The translations under genes were made by a program, and so were the position numbers. Shown here in pieces: positions 40,906-50,349 of a DNA stretch of 64,000 nt (its first letter is position 1; each line of letters opens with the position of its first letter). This stretch comes from Stygiolobus azoricus (GTDB lineage Archaea; Thermoproteota; Thermoprotei_A; Sulfolobales; Sulfolobaceae). The DNA lies in the NCBI RefSeq assembly GCF_009729035.1, contig NZ_CP045483.1, positions 1,572,001 through 1,636,000 of the forward strand, read 5' to 3'. The notes under the pieces are model-generated. The model saw nothing but the letters and a program-made list of their open reading frames with translations. It searched no databases and had not been told where the DNA came from.

Positions 40906-41410
40906 ATCTTATCCCCTTCTTTTCATCTATTATCGCTTTCACTTTCTTTACGACACCTTCTACCGGGGCTGGCTCATCGAAATCTTGACTAAACTTGTCT
41001 GGTCTAAACACTAGATCTCTTCTATTAGTAAATACAGCATCATGAACTCTAGTCTCCTTAAGAGCATCTACTGGGCATACATCGACACAGAAACCACAAA
41101 ACACACACCTCCCATAGTTGATAGTTGGTAACTTTTTACCTTCCTCAGTGACCATTTTCATAGCATCCGCTGGACAAATTAATGCACATAAAGTACAACC
41201 TATACATATGTCCTTGTAAAGCCTTATCATTCCTCTATAACCAGTAGGCAGACTCAATGACTCTTCTGGGTACTTTAGTGTTATCCTTTGCGGAGATATC
41301 ATATATTTAAGCCCTGTACCTACTGCTTGAAGGTGATCTGCAAAGAGCCTGAAGGGATTCTCCTTTTTATACTCCTTAATTTTATGGTTTTGTTCCTTTA
41401 CCTGATCCAT
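40889..41410 (-). CDS. nuoI: NADH-quinone-oxidoreductase-like subunit I (two 4Fe-4S)
   Basis: 173 residues from the ATG at 41410. That start is chosen over the longer frame from 41473, because it overlaps nuoH by only 13 bases and begins a hydrophilic MDQVKEQ sequence. Two ferredoxin motifs, [12 protein letters not shown] and [12 protein letters not shown], bind the N6a/N6b clusters that pass electrons towards NuoB and quinone. Peripheral arm. Confidence 0.92.
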   Translation of the reverse strand: MDQVKEQNHKIKEYKKENPFRLFADHLQAVGTGLKYMISPQRITLKYPEESLSLPTGYRGMIRLYKDICIGCTLCALICPADAMKMVTEEGKKLPTINYGRCVFCGFCVDVCPVDALKETRVHDAVFTNRRDLVFRPDKFSQDFDEPAPVEGVVKKVKAIIDEKKGIRYVPDE

Positions 41411-42468
41411 ATCCAACCCACCACCAAACCTAAAATAATTGAGGAAAAAGCTACGGGTAATAAATACTTCCAAGACCCACGCAGGGCTTGGTCTATCCTG
41501 TATCTACCGTAAACACCCCTCAAAAAAACTGAAAACCATAAAACTGCTATTGCCTTTATTGACGTAATTAATGCTCCAGGTAGCCCTGAAAGAGGTGCCC
41601 AACCACCTAAAAACAGATCAGCAAATATGAAAGAATAAGCGAATGTGGCTATGTAACCTCCACCCATAGCTAGAACAAATAAGAAACCACTATACTCTGT
41701 TGCAGGCCCTACTACTAACTCACTTTCAGCTTCTACAATCTCGAATGGAAACCTACTAGTGGCCATTATCATCCCTACGAAGAATACTAAAGCCGCTAAT
41801 GGATTAGCTATGATACCTGGAATTCCAGTAGTTACCACCCTTGCTATATCTAAAGTGTGGTACTCTAGGGCTATAGCTACAACTGCCATGAGTATTAGAA
41901 CGTCGTAAGATACAGACAATAACGATTCCCTAACAGCACCTAAAATAGCAAATCTGTTATTAGTAGCCCAAGCTTGTAGAAGTATAAATATTGGAATTAT
42001 AGCCAATATGCCAAGCACTAGAACCATATTATACTCGACAAAGTAACCTACTAAAACCCCTTGTCCTATTTCGGGGTCGTAAAAATCATGATAATAGGGT
42101 GAAAAAACAGAACCGCTTTGTGGTATTGATGAAAAGGGAATTAACACCATTGGTATAAAACTAAATGCTAATGGTAATATAGGGGCTAATACGTACAAGG
42201 TGGGATTTACTCCGTTAGGTATTATTATTTCTGAGAACACTAATCTAATTGCGTCTGCTACTAGCTGTAATATTCCTCCAGTCCTCTTGGAGACGTATAA
42301 TGGACCTATCCTCATCTGCACTCTCGCAGCTGCTTTTCTCTCAAACCATATGGTTATCAACAGTATTATTGTAGTAAATATTAGCCCCGGAAATATTATT
42401 ACTGCAAAAAATGAAGGATAAAAGAAATAGAACTTTATCAAACTAATTATATGGGAAAGGGACAACAT
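41398..42468 (-). CDS. nuoH: NADH-quinone-oxidoreductase-like subunit H
   Basis: 356 residues and eight membrane segments. [16 protein letters not shown] and [23 protein letters not shown] (of which EAESELV is the conserved acidic loop) are classic NuoH quinone-site features. Anchors the peripheral arm to the membrane. Directly adjacent to nuoD (one-base overlap). Confidence 0.93.
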   Translation of the reverse strand: MLSLSHIISLIKFYFFYPSFFAVIIFPGLIFTTIILLITIWFERKAAARVQMRIGPLYVSKRTGGILQLVADAIRLVFSEIIIPNGVNPTLYVLAPILPLAFSFIPMVLIPFSSIPQSGSVFSPYYHDFYDPEIGQGVLVGYFVEYNMVLVLGILAIIPIFILLQAWATNNRFAILGAVRESLLSVSYDVLILMAVVAIALEYHTLDIARVVTTGIPGIIANPLAALVFFVGMIMATSRFPFEIVEAESELVVGPATEYSGFLFVLAMGGGYIATFAYSFIFADLFLGGWAPLSGLPGALITSIKAIAVLWFSVFLRGVYGRYRIDQALRGSWKYLLPVAFSSIILGLVVGWIWIR

Positions 42469-43673
42469 TACCTATCCGCCTCCGGTGGGAAGTAATCTAA
42501 ACTACCGTAAATTGCAACTAAATCTGCATATCTAGAGCCTTTAGCTAACTGCTTAAACACGTAAATCAAACGATATGAAGGTGTTATCATCCTTAGCCTG
42601 TAAGGTTTAGGTGAACCGTCACTTACTATATAATATAATAGTTCACCCCTAGCTGCCTCTACCCTACTTACAGCTTCCCCCTTAGGAGGTCTAAACGATG
42701 CATAATATCCAGGGAATACTATTTTTTTCTGACCTTCCCACCATTTCTTTAACCTAGTTGGTGGAATTTGTTTAAAGAACCTGTCACTTAGAATGTTACC
42801 CTCCGGAATTTCCTTTATAATTTGTTCAATCATCCTCATACTTTGCTCAACCTCTTCGAACCTGACTAATAGCCTAGCATAAGCATCGCCCTCTTTGTAA
42901 ACGGGTATCTCAAAGTCTAGCTTACTATATGCTGCATAAGGCTCTATCTTCCGCACGTCATAATATACACCAGAAGCCCTAAGGTTAGGACCTACAGCTC
43001 CCCATTTTATCGCATTCTCATAAGTCATCACTCCGACGTTTTCTAATCTACTCCTTATATTAGGATTATTAACGAATATCTTATACCAGTCCTTAATTTT
43101 CCTTCTTTGATAAGCTAGGGCTTTTTCGATCATCTCCTTTATTGCTGGAGTTAGATCTCTCCTGACCCCGCCTGGGATAACATAGGAATTGGTAACTCTT
43201 GCCCCGGTTAAAGCTTGAAGAATCTCTACCCACACTTCTCTATCTCCAAATCCCCACATAAACCCCGTTGAGTGACCTAAGAAAATCGCAAGAATACCCG
43301 TACCGTAGAGGTGACTGGCTATTCTGTTTATTTCTGCAGCGAGAGACCTTAGATACTGTGCCCTTTCAGGCACATCTACCCCTAATATTTTCTCCACGGC
43401 AAGTATGTACCCCAAATTCATGTGTATTGAATCCAATATAGCAGGCCTTTCGACCAAAGGGATCAAATGCATATAGTTCCTTATTTCGCTTAGTTTTTCC
43501 ACCGCTCTATGTACATATCCTACGTCTAAATCTACGTCCTCAATAATATCACCGTTGAGCTTTACATAGATTCTCATGTGCCCTGAACCAGGATGCTGAG
43601 GACCTACGTTAAGCTCTCCTCGCACTGGAATAATATCCACCTGTATACCTGAAGGTTCAGGTTGACTTGTCAA
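42468..43673 (-). CDS. nuoD: NADH-quinone-oxidoreductase-like subunit D (49-kDa)
   Basis: 401 residues. [18 protein letters not shown] and [17 protein letters not shown] at the N terminus, [19 protein letters not shown] in the middle and [17 protein letters not shown] towards the end match the 49-kDa quinone-site subunit. Overlaps the nuoC end by 17 bases. Confidence 0.93.
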   Translation of the reverse strand: MTSQPEPSGIQVDIIPVRGELNVGPQHPGSGHMRIYVKLNGDIIEDVDLDVGYVHRAVEKLSEIRNYMHLIPLVERPAILDSIHMNLGYILAVEKILGVDVPERAQYLRSLAAEINRIASHLYGTGILAIFLGHSTGFMWGFGDREVWVEILQALTGARVTNSYVIPGGVRRDLTPAIKEMIEKALAYQRRKIKDWYKIFVNNPNIRSRLENVGVMTYENAIKWGAVGPNLRASGVYYDVRKIEPYAAYSKLDFEIPVYKEGDAYARLLVRFEEVEQSMRMIEQIIKEIPEGNILSDRFFKQIPPTRLKKWWEGQKKIVFPGYYASFRPPKGEAVSRVEAARGELLYYIVSDGSPKPYRLRMITPSYRLIYVFKQLAKGSRYADLVAIYGSLDYFPPEADR

Positions 43674-44163
43674 TAAACAACCCCTCCTGTTTTAATTTAA
43701 AGCTCTTCCTCAGGGGATATACCCCTTCAAAGTCTTCATCTAAAAATAACCTTCTCAACTCAGGATGACCTTCAAATATAATCCCTAGCATTTCGTAAGT
43801 TTCCCTCTCACCAGTCCACACACTTTCCCAGACTGAATAAAGGGAAGGGAATTTAGGATCTTTGTAGCTCGTTTTAGACTTAACGGCTAATATGACTTTA
43901 GCGAGCTCAGGAACAGAATAAGAAGATACGTGGTAAACTACTTCAAATTGGTTCTGCTCGGGATAATCAATTCCTGTTACACTTTTAACGTGATCAAATC
44001 CTATTTCTTTTAGATAACTGGCTACTTGAATGATTTTAGATTTGTCTACCTCTACATACCCTCTAGTATCTGATTCAGCTTTTCCAGTAACCTTAAACTT
44101 TCCAATTAGGTCTTGAATAACTTTTGAGAGAAGAGATTGAGGGACTTGTTGAGAAGACGACAT
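43657..44163 (-). CDS. nuoC: NADH-quinone-oxidoreductase-like subunit C (30-kDa)
   Basis: 168 residues. [37 protein letters not shown] and [11 protein letters not shown] are the 30-kDa subunit signature (ERExYDxxGIxFxGHPxLxRI). Follows nuoA after 4 bases: the nuoB gene that normally lies between is absent. Confidence 0.92.
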   Translation of the reverse strand: MSSSQQVPQSLLSKVIQDLIGKFKVTGKAESDTRGYVEVDKSKIIQVASYLKEIGFDHVKSVTGIDYPEQNQFEVVYHVSSYSVPELAKVILAVKSKTSYKDPKFPSLYSVWESVWTGERETYEMLGIIFEGHPELRRLFLDEDFEGVYPLRKSFKLKQEGLFIDKST

Positions 44164-44167
44164 TATA

Positions 44168-44557
44168 TCACCTCCTAATTATCCAATACTGTATTATATT
44201 AACTTGCTTTACTGCATAGTACAGAACCGGATAAAGGACAACTATAGTTGTAAATACTATTATTAGGAGATTCCTAAACAGTATAAACGAGGTAAAGTAG
44301 GATGCCTCAGATATCGAGAACAAAAGGACAATGATCGGTTCAATTGAGGTGTATACTAATAAGTACCCGTAATACTGAAGGGGAAACCAAAGCCTACCTT
44401 CTCCAAAAGGAATGTTGCCGGCTTCAAATCTACTAACCTTTAAAGGGTTAAATTTCCCTTCTACCACTAGAGATAGAACCTTATATCCGCCATAGCCTGC
44501 AGCTAAGAATAACACGAGAGGGAGACCAAAGGCCAGAATTGCCTGCGTAAACGCCAT
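44168..44557 (-). CDS. nuoA: NADH-quinone-oxidoreductase-like subunit A
   Basis: 129 residues with three membrane segments; the loop [24 protein letters not shown] replaces the usual E-C-G-x-x-P-x-G motif (YECGxEPFG) with [11 protein letters not shown], so the loop Cys of bacterial NuoA is an Ala here. First gene of the operon; the upstream 130 bases hold an AT-rich promoter region. Confidence 0.85.
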   Translation of the reverse strand: MAFTQAILAFGLPLVLFLAAGYGGYKVLSLVVEGKFNPLKVSRFEAGNIPFGEGRLWFPLQYYGYLLVYTSIEPIIVLLFSISEASYFTSFILFRNLLIIVFTTIVVLYPVLYYAVKQVNIIQYWIIRR

Positions 44558-44687
44558 CAGGAATATTCTAATTTTATCACCTAAAATACCTTTCTATCAA
44601 TTGTTAGGAAAAGATAACATAAACTAAAAAAGAGATTTAAACTATAACGTTCTATTTCTGTTTATTACCACTTGAAGATAAGACTAA

Positions 44688-45443
44688 TTAATGTGATAGT
44701 TTTGAATTTTGTATGCATTTATAAATCCCTTCTTTCGGGACTCCTTCTATACAACGCCTTGATATAAACTCCGTCTTCTCACTTATCTCGTCAAGAGTTA
44801 TAGGTGAATCACGGATGAAGTTTTCGTGAATAATGCAATTAGGTCCAGCATAGCGGAATAACTTGGGATGTACTTTCTTCACCTCTTCTAACATCTTCCA
44901 CGCTATTTGGCGTATTTCCCACTGTGCCCTTGAACACAAACGCAAAGCGAAAAAGTTGTATAACTCTCTAGCATTCATAGTTACAACGACGTTTGTATTG
45001 ACACCATTAGGCAAAACATAACGAGCATCTTCTTCAGGTACACCAGCCTCTAGGAGTTCATAGTAGTATTTGTACGCTTCTCTATATGCCTTCTCTACTG
45101 TTTGCCCAGCCCGATTCTTAGTAGAGGGTGGTATAACGGGTTGGTAGTATTCATCAACTGGTTTTGCAAAGCGATGACTCATTTGAGTGTATGAGGCAAT
45201 TCTATGCCTCACCAGTTGATGAGATGCTACTCTCGAAATACCTTCAATCGAGAAAGTGTAGACTGAATGCTCAAGCACAGACCAATACCCGTGGATTATT
45301 GCGTCCCTTATCCACTCCTCTACTTCCTCATCACTCATAGTTTGTTCGTGGTACTCCCACCCTTTTCTCGATCTACTCATTTTTGCCGCAATTGCCACAA
45401 CTCTCTCTCCGTCTCTAGTATAAGAAACTAATATGACTTTCAT
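44688..45443 (-). CDS. thyX: Flavin-dependent thymidylate synthase
   Basis: 251 residues. The ThyX motif RHRx7S is present as [11 protein letters not shown] (about residues 80-90), and the N-terminal half has [16 protein letters not shown]-like sequence ([14 protein letters not shown]). Makes dTMP from dUMP with methylenetetrahydropterin-type donor, FAD and NADPH. Monocistronic. Confidence 0.93.
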   Translation of the reverse strand: MKVILVSYTRDGERVVAIAAKMSRSRKGWEYHEQTMSDEEVEEWIRDAIIHGYWSVLEHSVYTFSIEGISRVASHQLVRHRIASYTQMSHRFAKPVDEYYQPVIPPSTKNRAGQTVEKAYREAYKYYYELLEAGVPEEDARYVLPNGVNTNVVVTMNARELYNFFALRLCSRAQWEIRQIAWKMLEEVKKVHPKLFRYAGPNCIIHENFIRDSPITLDEISEKTEFISRRCIEGVPKEGIYKCIQNSKLSH

Positions 45444-45555
45444 TTATATAAATACTTACTCATTGAATTAAATTATATCGTCTTGGACCTAGTATTACGT
45501 ATTACCTCATCTAGAATCTTTTAGAATCTTTTAAAATAAACATAGAATAAAAAGG

Positions 45556-45894
45556 TTAACTTGTTATAGAGCTTAATTTCTCTACGAGCCGGGTGAGAAT
45601 TGCAGCGTTCTTCTCAGCATCTTTTTCAGTCTGTTCTAATGCCTTTTTAACTTCTTCATTGTCACCAGCTTTTGATATCCTCTGTTTATACACTACTATT
45701 TTGTTTAACTCGTCTTGAAGCGAATCAAGAACTATGTTCATTGTGTCTTGGCTAACTCTTGCTGTTTTGAGCGCTTTCTCTTTTAGGCACGTGAAGTGTA
45801 CTACTGCTTTATTTGATAAATAGGTGAATAATTCGTCCCAATATATTGGATTCCCGCATAGCCCGCAGCTCCATTTAGTTTGTGGTCTACTCAT
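45556..45894 (-). CDS. DUF2175 family small zinc-finger protein
   Basis: 112 residues. N-terminal [14 protein letters not shown] and VHFTC suggest one zinc site; the C-terminal half is a long charged helix. This matches DUF2175, a crenarchaeal family of unknown function. Confidence 0.75.
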   Translation of the reverse strand: MSRPQTKWSCGLCGNPIYWDELFTYLSNKAVVHFTCLKEKALKTARVSQDTMNIVLDSLQDELNKIVVYKQRISKAGDNEEVKKALEQTEKDAEKNAAILTRLVEKLSSITS

Positions 45895-45938
45895 TAGAGA
45901 GAGTAAGTTATTAAACTGAAATAAGCATTACGGTATGT

Positions 45939-47099
45939 ATGATATCCGAAAAGACTCTGGCTGACGCAAAATTCTATGGAAAATTATTAGCTATATTCTT
46001 TACTTCTGACAAATGTAATATATGTGATGAATTGTTTGAAAAGATAAGTAAATTACAAATAGCACAGAAGTTTTATTTGATAAAATTAAACTCCATAGAG
46101 TACTTACAATACACGGTAAGGTATAGTAGAGGTATAATACCATCTATAGGAATAATAAGTCCTGACGGTAGACTATTAGGAATAATAGAATCAGAAAAAG
46201 TAGATTATATAGAGGATAGACTAAGAGATATTTATTCAAATAAGGACAAGATCGCGGGAATATTACCCACAGTACCGCAGAGTGTAGAGGATGTTAACCC
46301 AGTAGAATTTTATGACATCATCAATTACGCTATTGACGGTAACCCGATAGACTTCAGAGGCATTCAGTTTCTAAAGTTTTATTCTAGACTACATAAAGAA
46401 TACGAGAAAATCCTAAAACTAGTTACACCTGCAGACTCAGTTGCAAATTTTTTATTATCCGGAAAGAAGCCGAATTTAGACGAAAAATACACCTCTAATC
46501 TAGCGTTAAATGTAATATTGGGAATTGATACTGATGAGTATTCTAAAAAGCTAATGGAAAGAATTAAGGAAGACGGAAGCGTTATAAGGAGTAGTAGAAA
46601 AGAGGTGTCTGGTCTTTTAATAGACCAGGCTATGGTAGGAAATGCACTACTAACGTTGTATCAAAACTCCTTTAACGATAGTTACCTTAGCTTAGCTATT
46701 AAAGTAGCTGAATGGACATTGAATAACTTAGCTGATAATTTGGGTTTCAGAGATTGTAAAGCAGAAAATGACCTTGTGAAACTTCCGGTTTACGAACCTA
46801 TTGCTAACTCTGAAGCTGCAATATTTTTTGCAAGACTATGGGCTGTAACTGATGACCAAAAGTACTTAGAAAATGCTAAGAAAGCTATGAACATAAGCTA
46901 CACTTTAGGTACTGATATAAGGACTTTATCAAGAGTAGCTATAGCCTATCTCAAGATAAACGAACTAATAAAGAGTAAAGAAAAAGTGCCTGATGACATA
47001 AGGGTGGAAATCGTTAAAGATAACGGATGCCAGGGTTTAGAGTTTAAATTTAAGGACAAGTGTTATAAAAGTATTGACGAAATAAAGAGTACAATCTAA
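45939..47099 (+). CDS. Thioredoxin-fold/YyaL-like protein, short form
   Basis: 386 residues: thioredoxin-like domain (about 1-115) with a CNIC redox motif at 26-29 and a cis-Pro-like IIPSIGI, then an alpha-helical toroid-like region whose ANSEAAIFFARLWAVTDD segment resembles the YyaL/SSP411 (DUF255) glycosidase-fold C terminus. It is much shorter than the 600-residue-plus YyaL proteins. Function unknown, probably cytoplasmic. Confidence 0.65.
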   Translation: MISEKTLADAKFYGKLLAIFFTSDKCNICDELFEKISKLQIAQKFYLIKLNSIEYLQYTVRYSRGIIPSIGIISPDGRLLGIIESEKVDYIEDRLRDIYSNKDKIAGILPTVPQSVEDVNPVEFYDIINYAIDGNPIDFRGIQFLKFYSRLHKEYEKILKLVTPADSVANFLLSGKKPNLDEKYTSNLALNVILGIDTDEYSKKLMERIKEDGSVIRSSRKEVSGLLIDQAMVGNALLTLYQNSFNDSYLSLAIKVAEWTLNNLADNLGFRDCKAENDLVKLPVYEPIANSEAAIFFARLWAVTDDQKYLENAKKAMNISYTLGTDIRTLSRVAIAYLKINELIKSKEKVPDDIRVEIVKDNGCQGLEFKFKDKCYKSIDEIKSTI

Positions 47100-47103
47100 T
47101 TTT

Positions 47104-47808
47104 TCAAAGCTTTGTATAGATTTTATATGTATATTTAGCTAGTTGCCTTCCTGAACCCCCTTCACACACAGTCCTAAAAGCTCTGAATTTATCAAAAGTC
47201 TCTACTTTGCTCACATACTCAAATCCGTAGCTTCTAAGAGTAGACGGCGCGTAAACTGAAGATACACCGCTCAAAATCAGGTGGTCAACTGATATCCTCT
47301 TAAGTATACTCTCCGTATAACCTGCTACCAATGCAGAAGCAAATATAACAGCAGTATTACATATCTCGGAAGTCAGTGAGGAATACGGTTTTACTATTAC
47401 TTTGCCGAGGTTCTGAGTCTCGGGGTTTCTAAAATCATAAATAATGATCGAAGAGAATTTATTAGTTTCTACCGTAGGGGAGTAGCCAAATAGGCAAAGT
47501 TTATTTCCTTCCATAATATCCAATGGATCGCCCCTTTCAAAGGTCGGTAAAACACTTACCGCGTTTAACACCGATAATGCTACCGACCTCTCTAGCGGAT
47601 TTGAAGTTAATTTTTCTACTACTTCCTCAGCTTCTTTGCCCATTATTTCTCCACTCATACTATTTTCTCCGTCCAGTATTGTGTGAGAAATCCCAAGACT
47701 TCCGTCACTAAGTAGACTTGCTGTAAAGGCAACACCTATACACGAATTTGTAATTTTTTTGCCTTTTAATGCGAACCGTAACTCATTTATTATCTCATCT
47801 AAAATCAT
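47104..47808 (-). CDS. DUF4213/DUF364 protein (putative heavy-metal chelating)
   Basis: 234 residues: an enolase N-terminal-like part (1-85, CIGVAFTASLLSDGSLGIS) and a Rossmann-like DUF364 part (100-225, LCLFGYSPTVET, LSGVSSVYAPSTL). Family members are linked to metal or siderophore handling; the role here is not known. Confidence 0.72.
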   Translation of the reverse strand: MILDEIINELRFALKGKKITNSCIGVAFTASLLSDGSLGISHTILDGENSMSGEIMGKEAEEVVEKLTSNPLERSVALSVLNAVSVLPTFERGDPLDIMEGNKLCLFGYSPTVETNKFSSIIIYDFRNPETQNLGKVIVKPYSSLTSEICNTAVIFASALVAGYTESILKRISVDHLILSGVSSVYAPSTLRSYGFEYVSKVETFDKFRAFRTVCEGGSGRQLAKYTYKIYTKL

Positions 47809-47904
47809 TACTTACTTAATGATCTTGAAAAGTAAAAAATGAAATGATCACTTCACAGATGAGGATGTTCCACCCCTTGCGATCGGTGAGCTAAACCCGC
47901 AAAT

Positions 47905-47960
47905 ACTGATGATGAAGTGGGAAGAACCTGAGAAGTGAAGAACGCTCCTTGTCTGATTTT
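47905..47960 (+). ncRNA. C/D box sRNA
   Basis: Box C ATGATGA (47909-47915), 12-base guide, box D' CTGA (47928-47931), box C' GTGAAGA (47935-47941), 11-base guide, box D CTGA (47953-47956), with flanking bases able to pair weakly. Order, spacing and all four boxes match archaeal 2'-O-methylation guide RNAs. Lies in the gap between two convergent-side genes. Confidence 0.8.
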
Positions 47961-47997
47961 AGCTTAATTTATTTACCTCTTATGTTATAAATTATTG

Positions 47998-48053
47998 GCG
48001 TGATGACACCGGGCACTAACGAGTTTTGATGAGTTGAGGACCACCACTGAAGT
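47998..48053 (+). ncRNA. C/D box sRNA overlapping the 3' end of the SQR-like gene
   Basis: Box C GTGATGA (48000-48006), guide, degenerate D' (CTAA at 48016-48019 or ACGA at 48019-48022), box C' TTGATGA (48026-48032), 14-base guide, box D CTGA (48047-48050). The 3' half is antisense to the last codons of the flavoprotein gene. The weak D' box lowers certainty for the first guide only. Confidence 0.65.
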
Positions 48054-49161
48054 ATTTTCTTGTTATTTCAAGAAAAGGATCAATAGTTCCCTTTAACGAT
48101 AACCAGTACAAACTTGTAAAGGATCTCTTAGCTGAGTGGAATATACTGGAAGGACCTAAAGCCCTGCTTTTATTATAGTTCATATAGATAAAGTAACCAT
48201 TACCGTAACCTCCATACACAGCACACATTGCACTACCGTCAAACTTAATCTTACCAAAACCCATAATATCATTATATATACTGTGAGCGACGTGAATTGC
48301 ACCATAATGGGCTATTGCTCCCGTCTTAGGAGGTAACATAATGTTAGTCACATCTCCTACAGCATAAATATTGTCAAAGTCATTCACCTTAAGAGTCTCC
48401 TTATCTACGGGGATAAAGCCCGAAGAGTCTACTAAGTTACTGAATTCCTCCGCTACATATATAGGAGTATCAATTAAGGCTAAATCGTAGCTTATCTTTT
48501 GTCCATCATCAGTTTGAATTACTTTATCTGAAACATTCACTGTCGATATCTTTGCTCCTCTTAAAATCTCTATTCCCAGTTCTTTACTCCTTTCGGCTAA
48601 CTTCGAAGCCATTGGTTTTTGTAGTTCTGGAGGTTGTGCTACTGGATTAATAAGAGTAATTTTTGCTTCGGGGAACTTCTGTCTGAGTAAGAATGCAAAC
48701 TCAAAGGGTGCGGCTGGACATTTGATAATACCATAGTATCCGATAACAATCTTTTTACCCGAGAAGGAGTCTATTATTTGCCTTAATTTTAAGGCATTCT
48801 CTTCGCTGTGCCAACTAGGTAATGCACCTTTCTTATTTTTAACCCCGGGGGAAAGAACTAAATAATCGAACTCTATTTCCTTACCTTTCTCAGTTACGAC
48901 CTTTCCATTCTCAGGAGAGACTTTTACAACTCTGTCTTTAACTATTTTAACTCTTTTATCTAGAAGATTATTAATCTCTCTTTTTATGCTTTCAATCCTT
49001 TCGTGACCTACTACAAAATCGACTATACCGGGCTGATAAAGATTATAATCTGAAGGTTCTATCACCGTAATTTCCACTTTATCCCCTAGTTTTTTTGCCA
49101 ACTCGTTTGCAACTGTAGTACCAGCATTCCCTGCTCCTACAATCACGACTCTTTTTTGCAT
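48016..49161 (-). CDS. Sulfide:quinone oxidoreductase-like flavoprotein
   Basis: 381 residues of the two-Rossmann FAD disulfide reductase fold: FAD motif VGAGNAGTTVANEL near residues 8-21, second nucleotide region YDLALIDTP, and FAD-ribityl motif YAVGDVTN near 266-273. Cys148 (KCPAAPFE) and Cys313 (AMCAVYGG) match the pair of redox cysteines of SQR enzymes. It would oxidise sulfide at the membrane and reduce quinone. It may instead be a related persulfide or NADH:quinone reductase. Confidence 0.8.
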   Translation of the reverse strand: MQKRVVIVGAGNAGTTVANELAKKLGDKVEITVIEPSDYNLYQPGIVDFVVGHERIESIKREINNLLDKRVKIVKDRVVKVSPENGKVVTEKGKEIEFDYLVLSPGVKNKKGALPSWHSEENALKLRQIIDSFSGKKIVIGYYGIIKCPAAPFEFAFLLRQKFPEAKITLINPVAQPPELQKPMASKLAERSKELGIEILRGAKISTVNVSDKVIQTDDGQKISYDLALIDTPIYVAEEFSNLVDSSGFIPVDKETLKVNDFDNIYAVGDVTNIMLPPKTGAIAHYGAIHVAHSIYNDIMGFGKIKFDGSAMCAVYGGYGNGYFIYMNYNKSRALGPSSIFHSAKRSFTSLYWLSLKGTIDPFLEITRKYFSGGPQLIKTR

Positions 49162-49265
49162 ATTTTATAAATCTTGATAATTTGATTTAAAGTTTTTTTA
49201 CGAAAACTAAGAATTAGGGTATGCCTAAAATTATTTTTAATTTATCAGGGAATAAGTAATAGTGT

Positions 49266-49712
49266 ATGAAAAGAGTAACGATAGAGCGTATGAAAAGAGG
49301 AGCATTACGATTTATGGTTCTCTCATCCCTCACTGAAAAACCCATGTATGTTTATGAAATTATAAAAAGCATAGAAGGGAAGACAAACGGTATATATAAG
49401 CCAAGCCCTGGCTCTATTTATCCAGTCCTGAGAACTTTGATCAAACAGAATTTAGTTAAAGTAGAAGAGAGAGAAGAAAAAAAGATATATATCTTAACAG
49501 AAGAAGGAAGGAAAAAGTTCGAGGAGATGAAAGCTGAAAAAGAATTACTAGTAGACGATAATCCATTGAAGAGAAAAATATTGGACTCACTATTCGAAAT
49601 AGGTTTTATCCTATACAAACATAGAAAAAAACTAGACGAGAGAAAAATGCAACAAGTTATCGAGATCCTTGAGAAATGTAAACAAAACGTGGACGACCTT
49701 TTTAAGGACTGA
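49266..49712 (+). CDS. PadR-family transcriptional regulator
   Basis: 148 residues. Winged helix with the PadR pattern GALRFMVLSSLTEKPMYVYEI, split as LRFMVLSSL and PMYVYEI, and PSPGSIYPVLRTLIKQNLV, then EREEKKIYILTEEGRKKFEE; a C-terminal helix for dimerisation follows. Divergent from the SQR-like gene with 104 bases between, so that gene is a likely target. Confidence 0.9.
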   Translation: MKRVTIERMKRGALRFMVLSSLTEKPMYVYEIIKSIEGKTNGIYKPSPGSIYPVLRTLIKQNLVKVEEREEKKIYILTEEGRKKFEEMKAEKELLVDDNPLKRKILDSLFEIGFILYKHRKKLDERKMQQVIEILEKCKQNVDDLFKD

Positions 49713-50256
49713 GAAAGTTCAAAAGCTTCAGGCTTTTCTCAGCAACTATCACTGGGTCTTTATCAATAACATATATTGTTGGCTCCTTTCCTAAGTCTCC
49801 TAAGTCAACGATATACTGAGGGATTTTTCCGAACTTCTTGTAAGCCATTTCTACCATGAAGTTCATAGTGTGATGTTCAATTTTTCTACTTTCTTCGGGC
49901 TCTTGTTTTCTATCAAAAATATAGGTATCATCTGATGGTAAATTCCTCACTATTTCTTCGTAATACTTCAAGTTTATTGCACTCCTTTTTTCTTCCTCAT
50001 GTTTCATAGCTGTTATTATAACCCTAGCAATGTGATCAGAAGCACCAAATGCCGGAGGTAAACAGTATATAACCCTATTAAAAGCTACAGTGAGCCTACC
50101 AGGAATCGCAGCTACATCTTCAGTAGTTTTAGCCTCTCTCAAAGCATAACCGAAATTTGTACGTATTTCGGGGATTAACAGATAAGACCTTTCGTTATTG
50201 GTAAAAATATCTACAGCTTCTTTTAACCTTTTTAAGACCTCCGCTCTTTCATCCAT
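49702..50256 (-). CDS. ThiN-domain thiamine-phosphate synthase-like protein
   Basis: 184 residues forming a stand-alone ThiN domain: LIPEIRTNFGYALREAKTTEDVAAIPGR (the AKTTEDVAAIPGR part is diagnostic), PPAFGASDHIARVI, FDRKQEP and LGKEPTIYVIDKDP. In archaea this domain, usually fused to ThiD, joins HMP-PP and THZ-P to thiamine phosphate; here ThiD is not attached. 3' end overlaps the PadR gene by 11 bases. Confidence 0.8.
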   Translation of the reverse strand: MDERAEVLKRLKEAVDIFTNNERSYLLIPEIRTNFGYALREAKTTEDVAAIPGRLTVAFNRVIYCLPPAFGASDHIARVIITAMKHEEEKRSAINLKYYEEIVRNLPSDDTYIFDRKQEPEESRKIEHHTMNFMVEMAYKKFGKIPQYIVDLGDLGKEPTIYVIDKDPVIVAEKSLKLLNFLSP

Positions 50257-50293
50257 ACTTAAATTTTCATTTGTAAAAATTAAAAATCATTAT

Positions 50294-50349
50294 AAGGATG
50301 ATGAGAAGACCACCTTTGAACCGTGAAATCTTCTAGTCCACCTGACTAA
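50294..50349 (+). ncRNA. C/D box sRNA at the 3' end of the stomatin gene
   Basis: Box C ATGATGA (50298-50304), 11-base guide, box D' TTGA (50316-50319), box C' GTGAAAT (50323-50329), 12-base guide, box D CTGA (50342-50345). It lies in the gap between ThiN and stomatin genes and touches the stomatin stop on the other strand. Confidence 0.7.

Noticed and set aside
47856-47910. Possible third C/D box sRNA before the 47905 one (AGATGA ... CTGA).
   Set aside because: Box C lacks the first two consensus bases, no D' is recognisable, and its box D would share bases with the next sRNA's box C.
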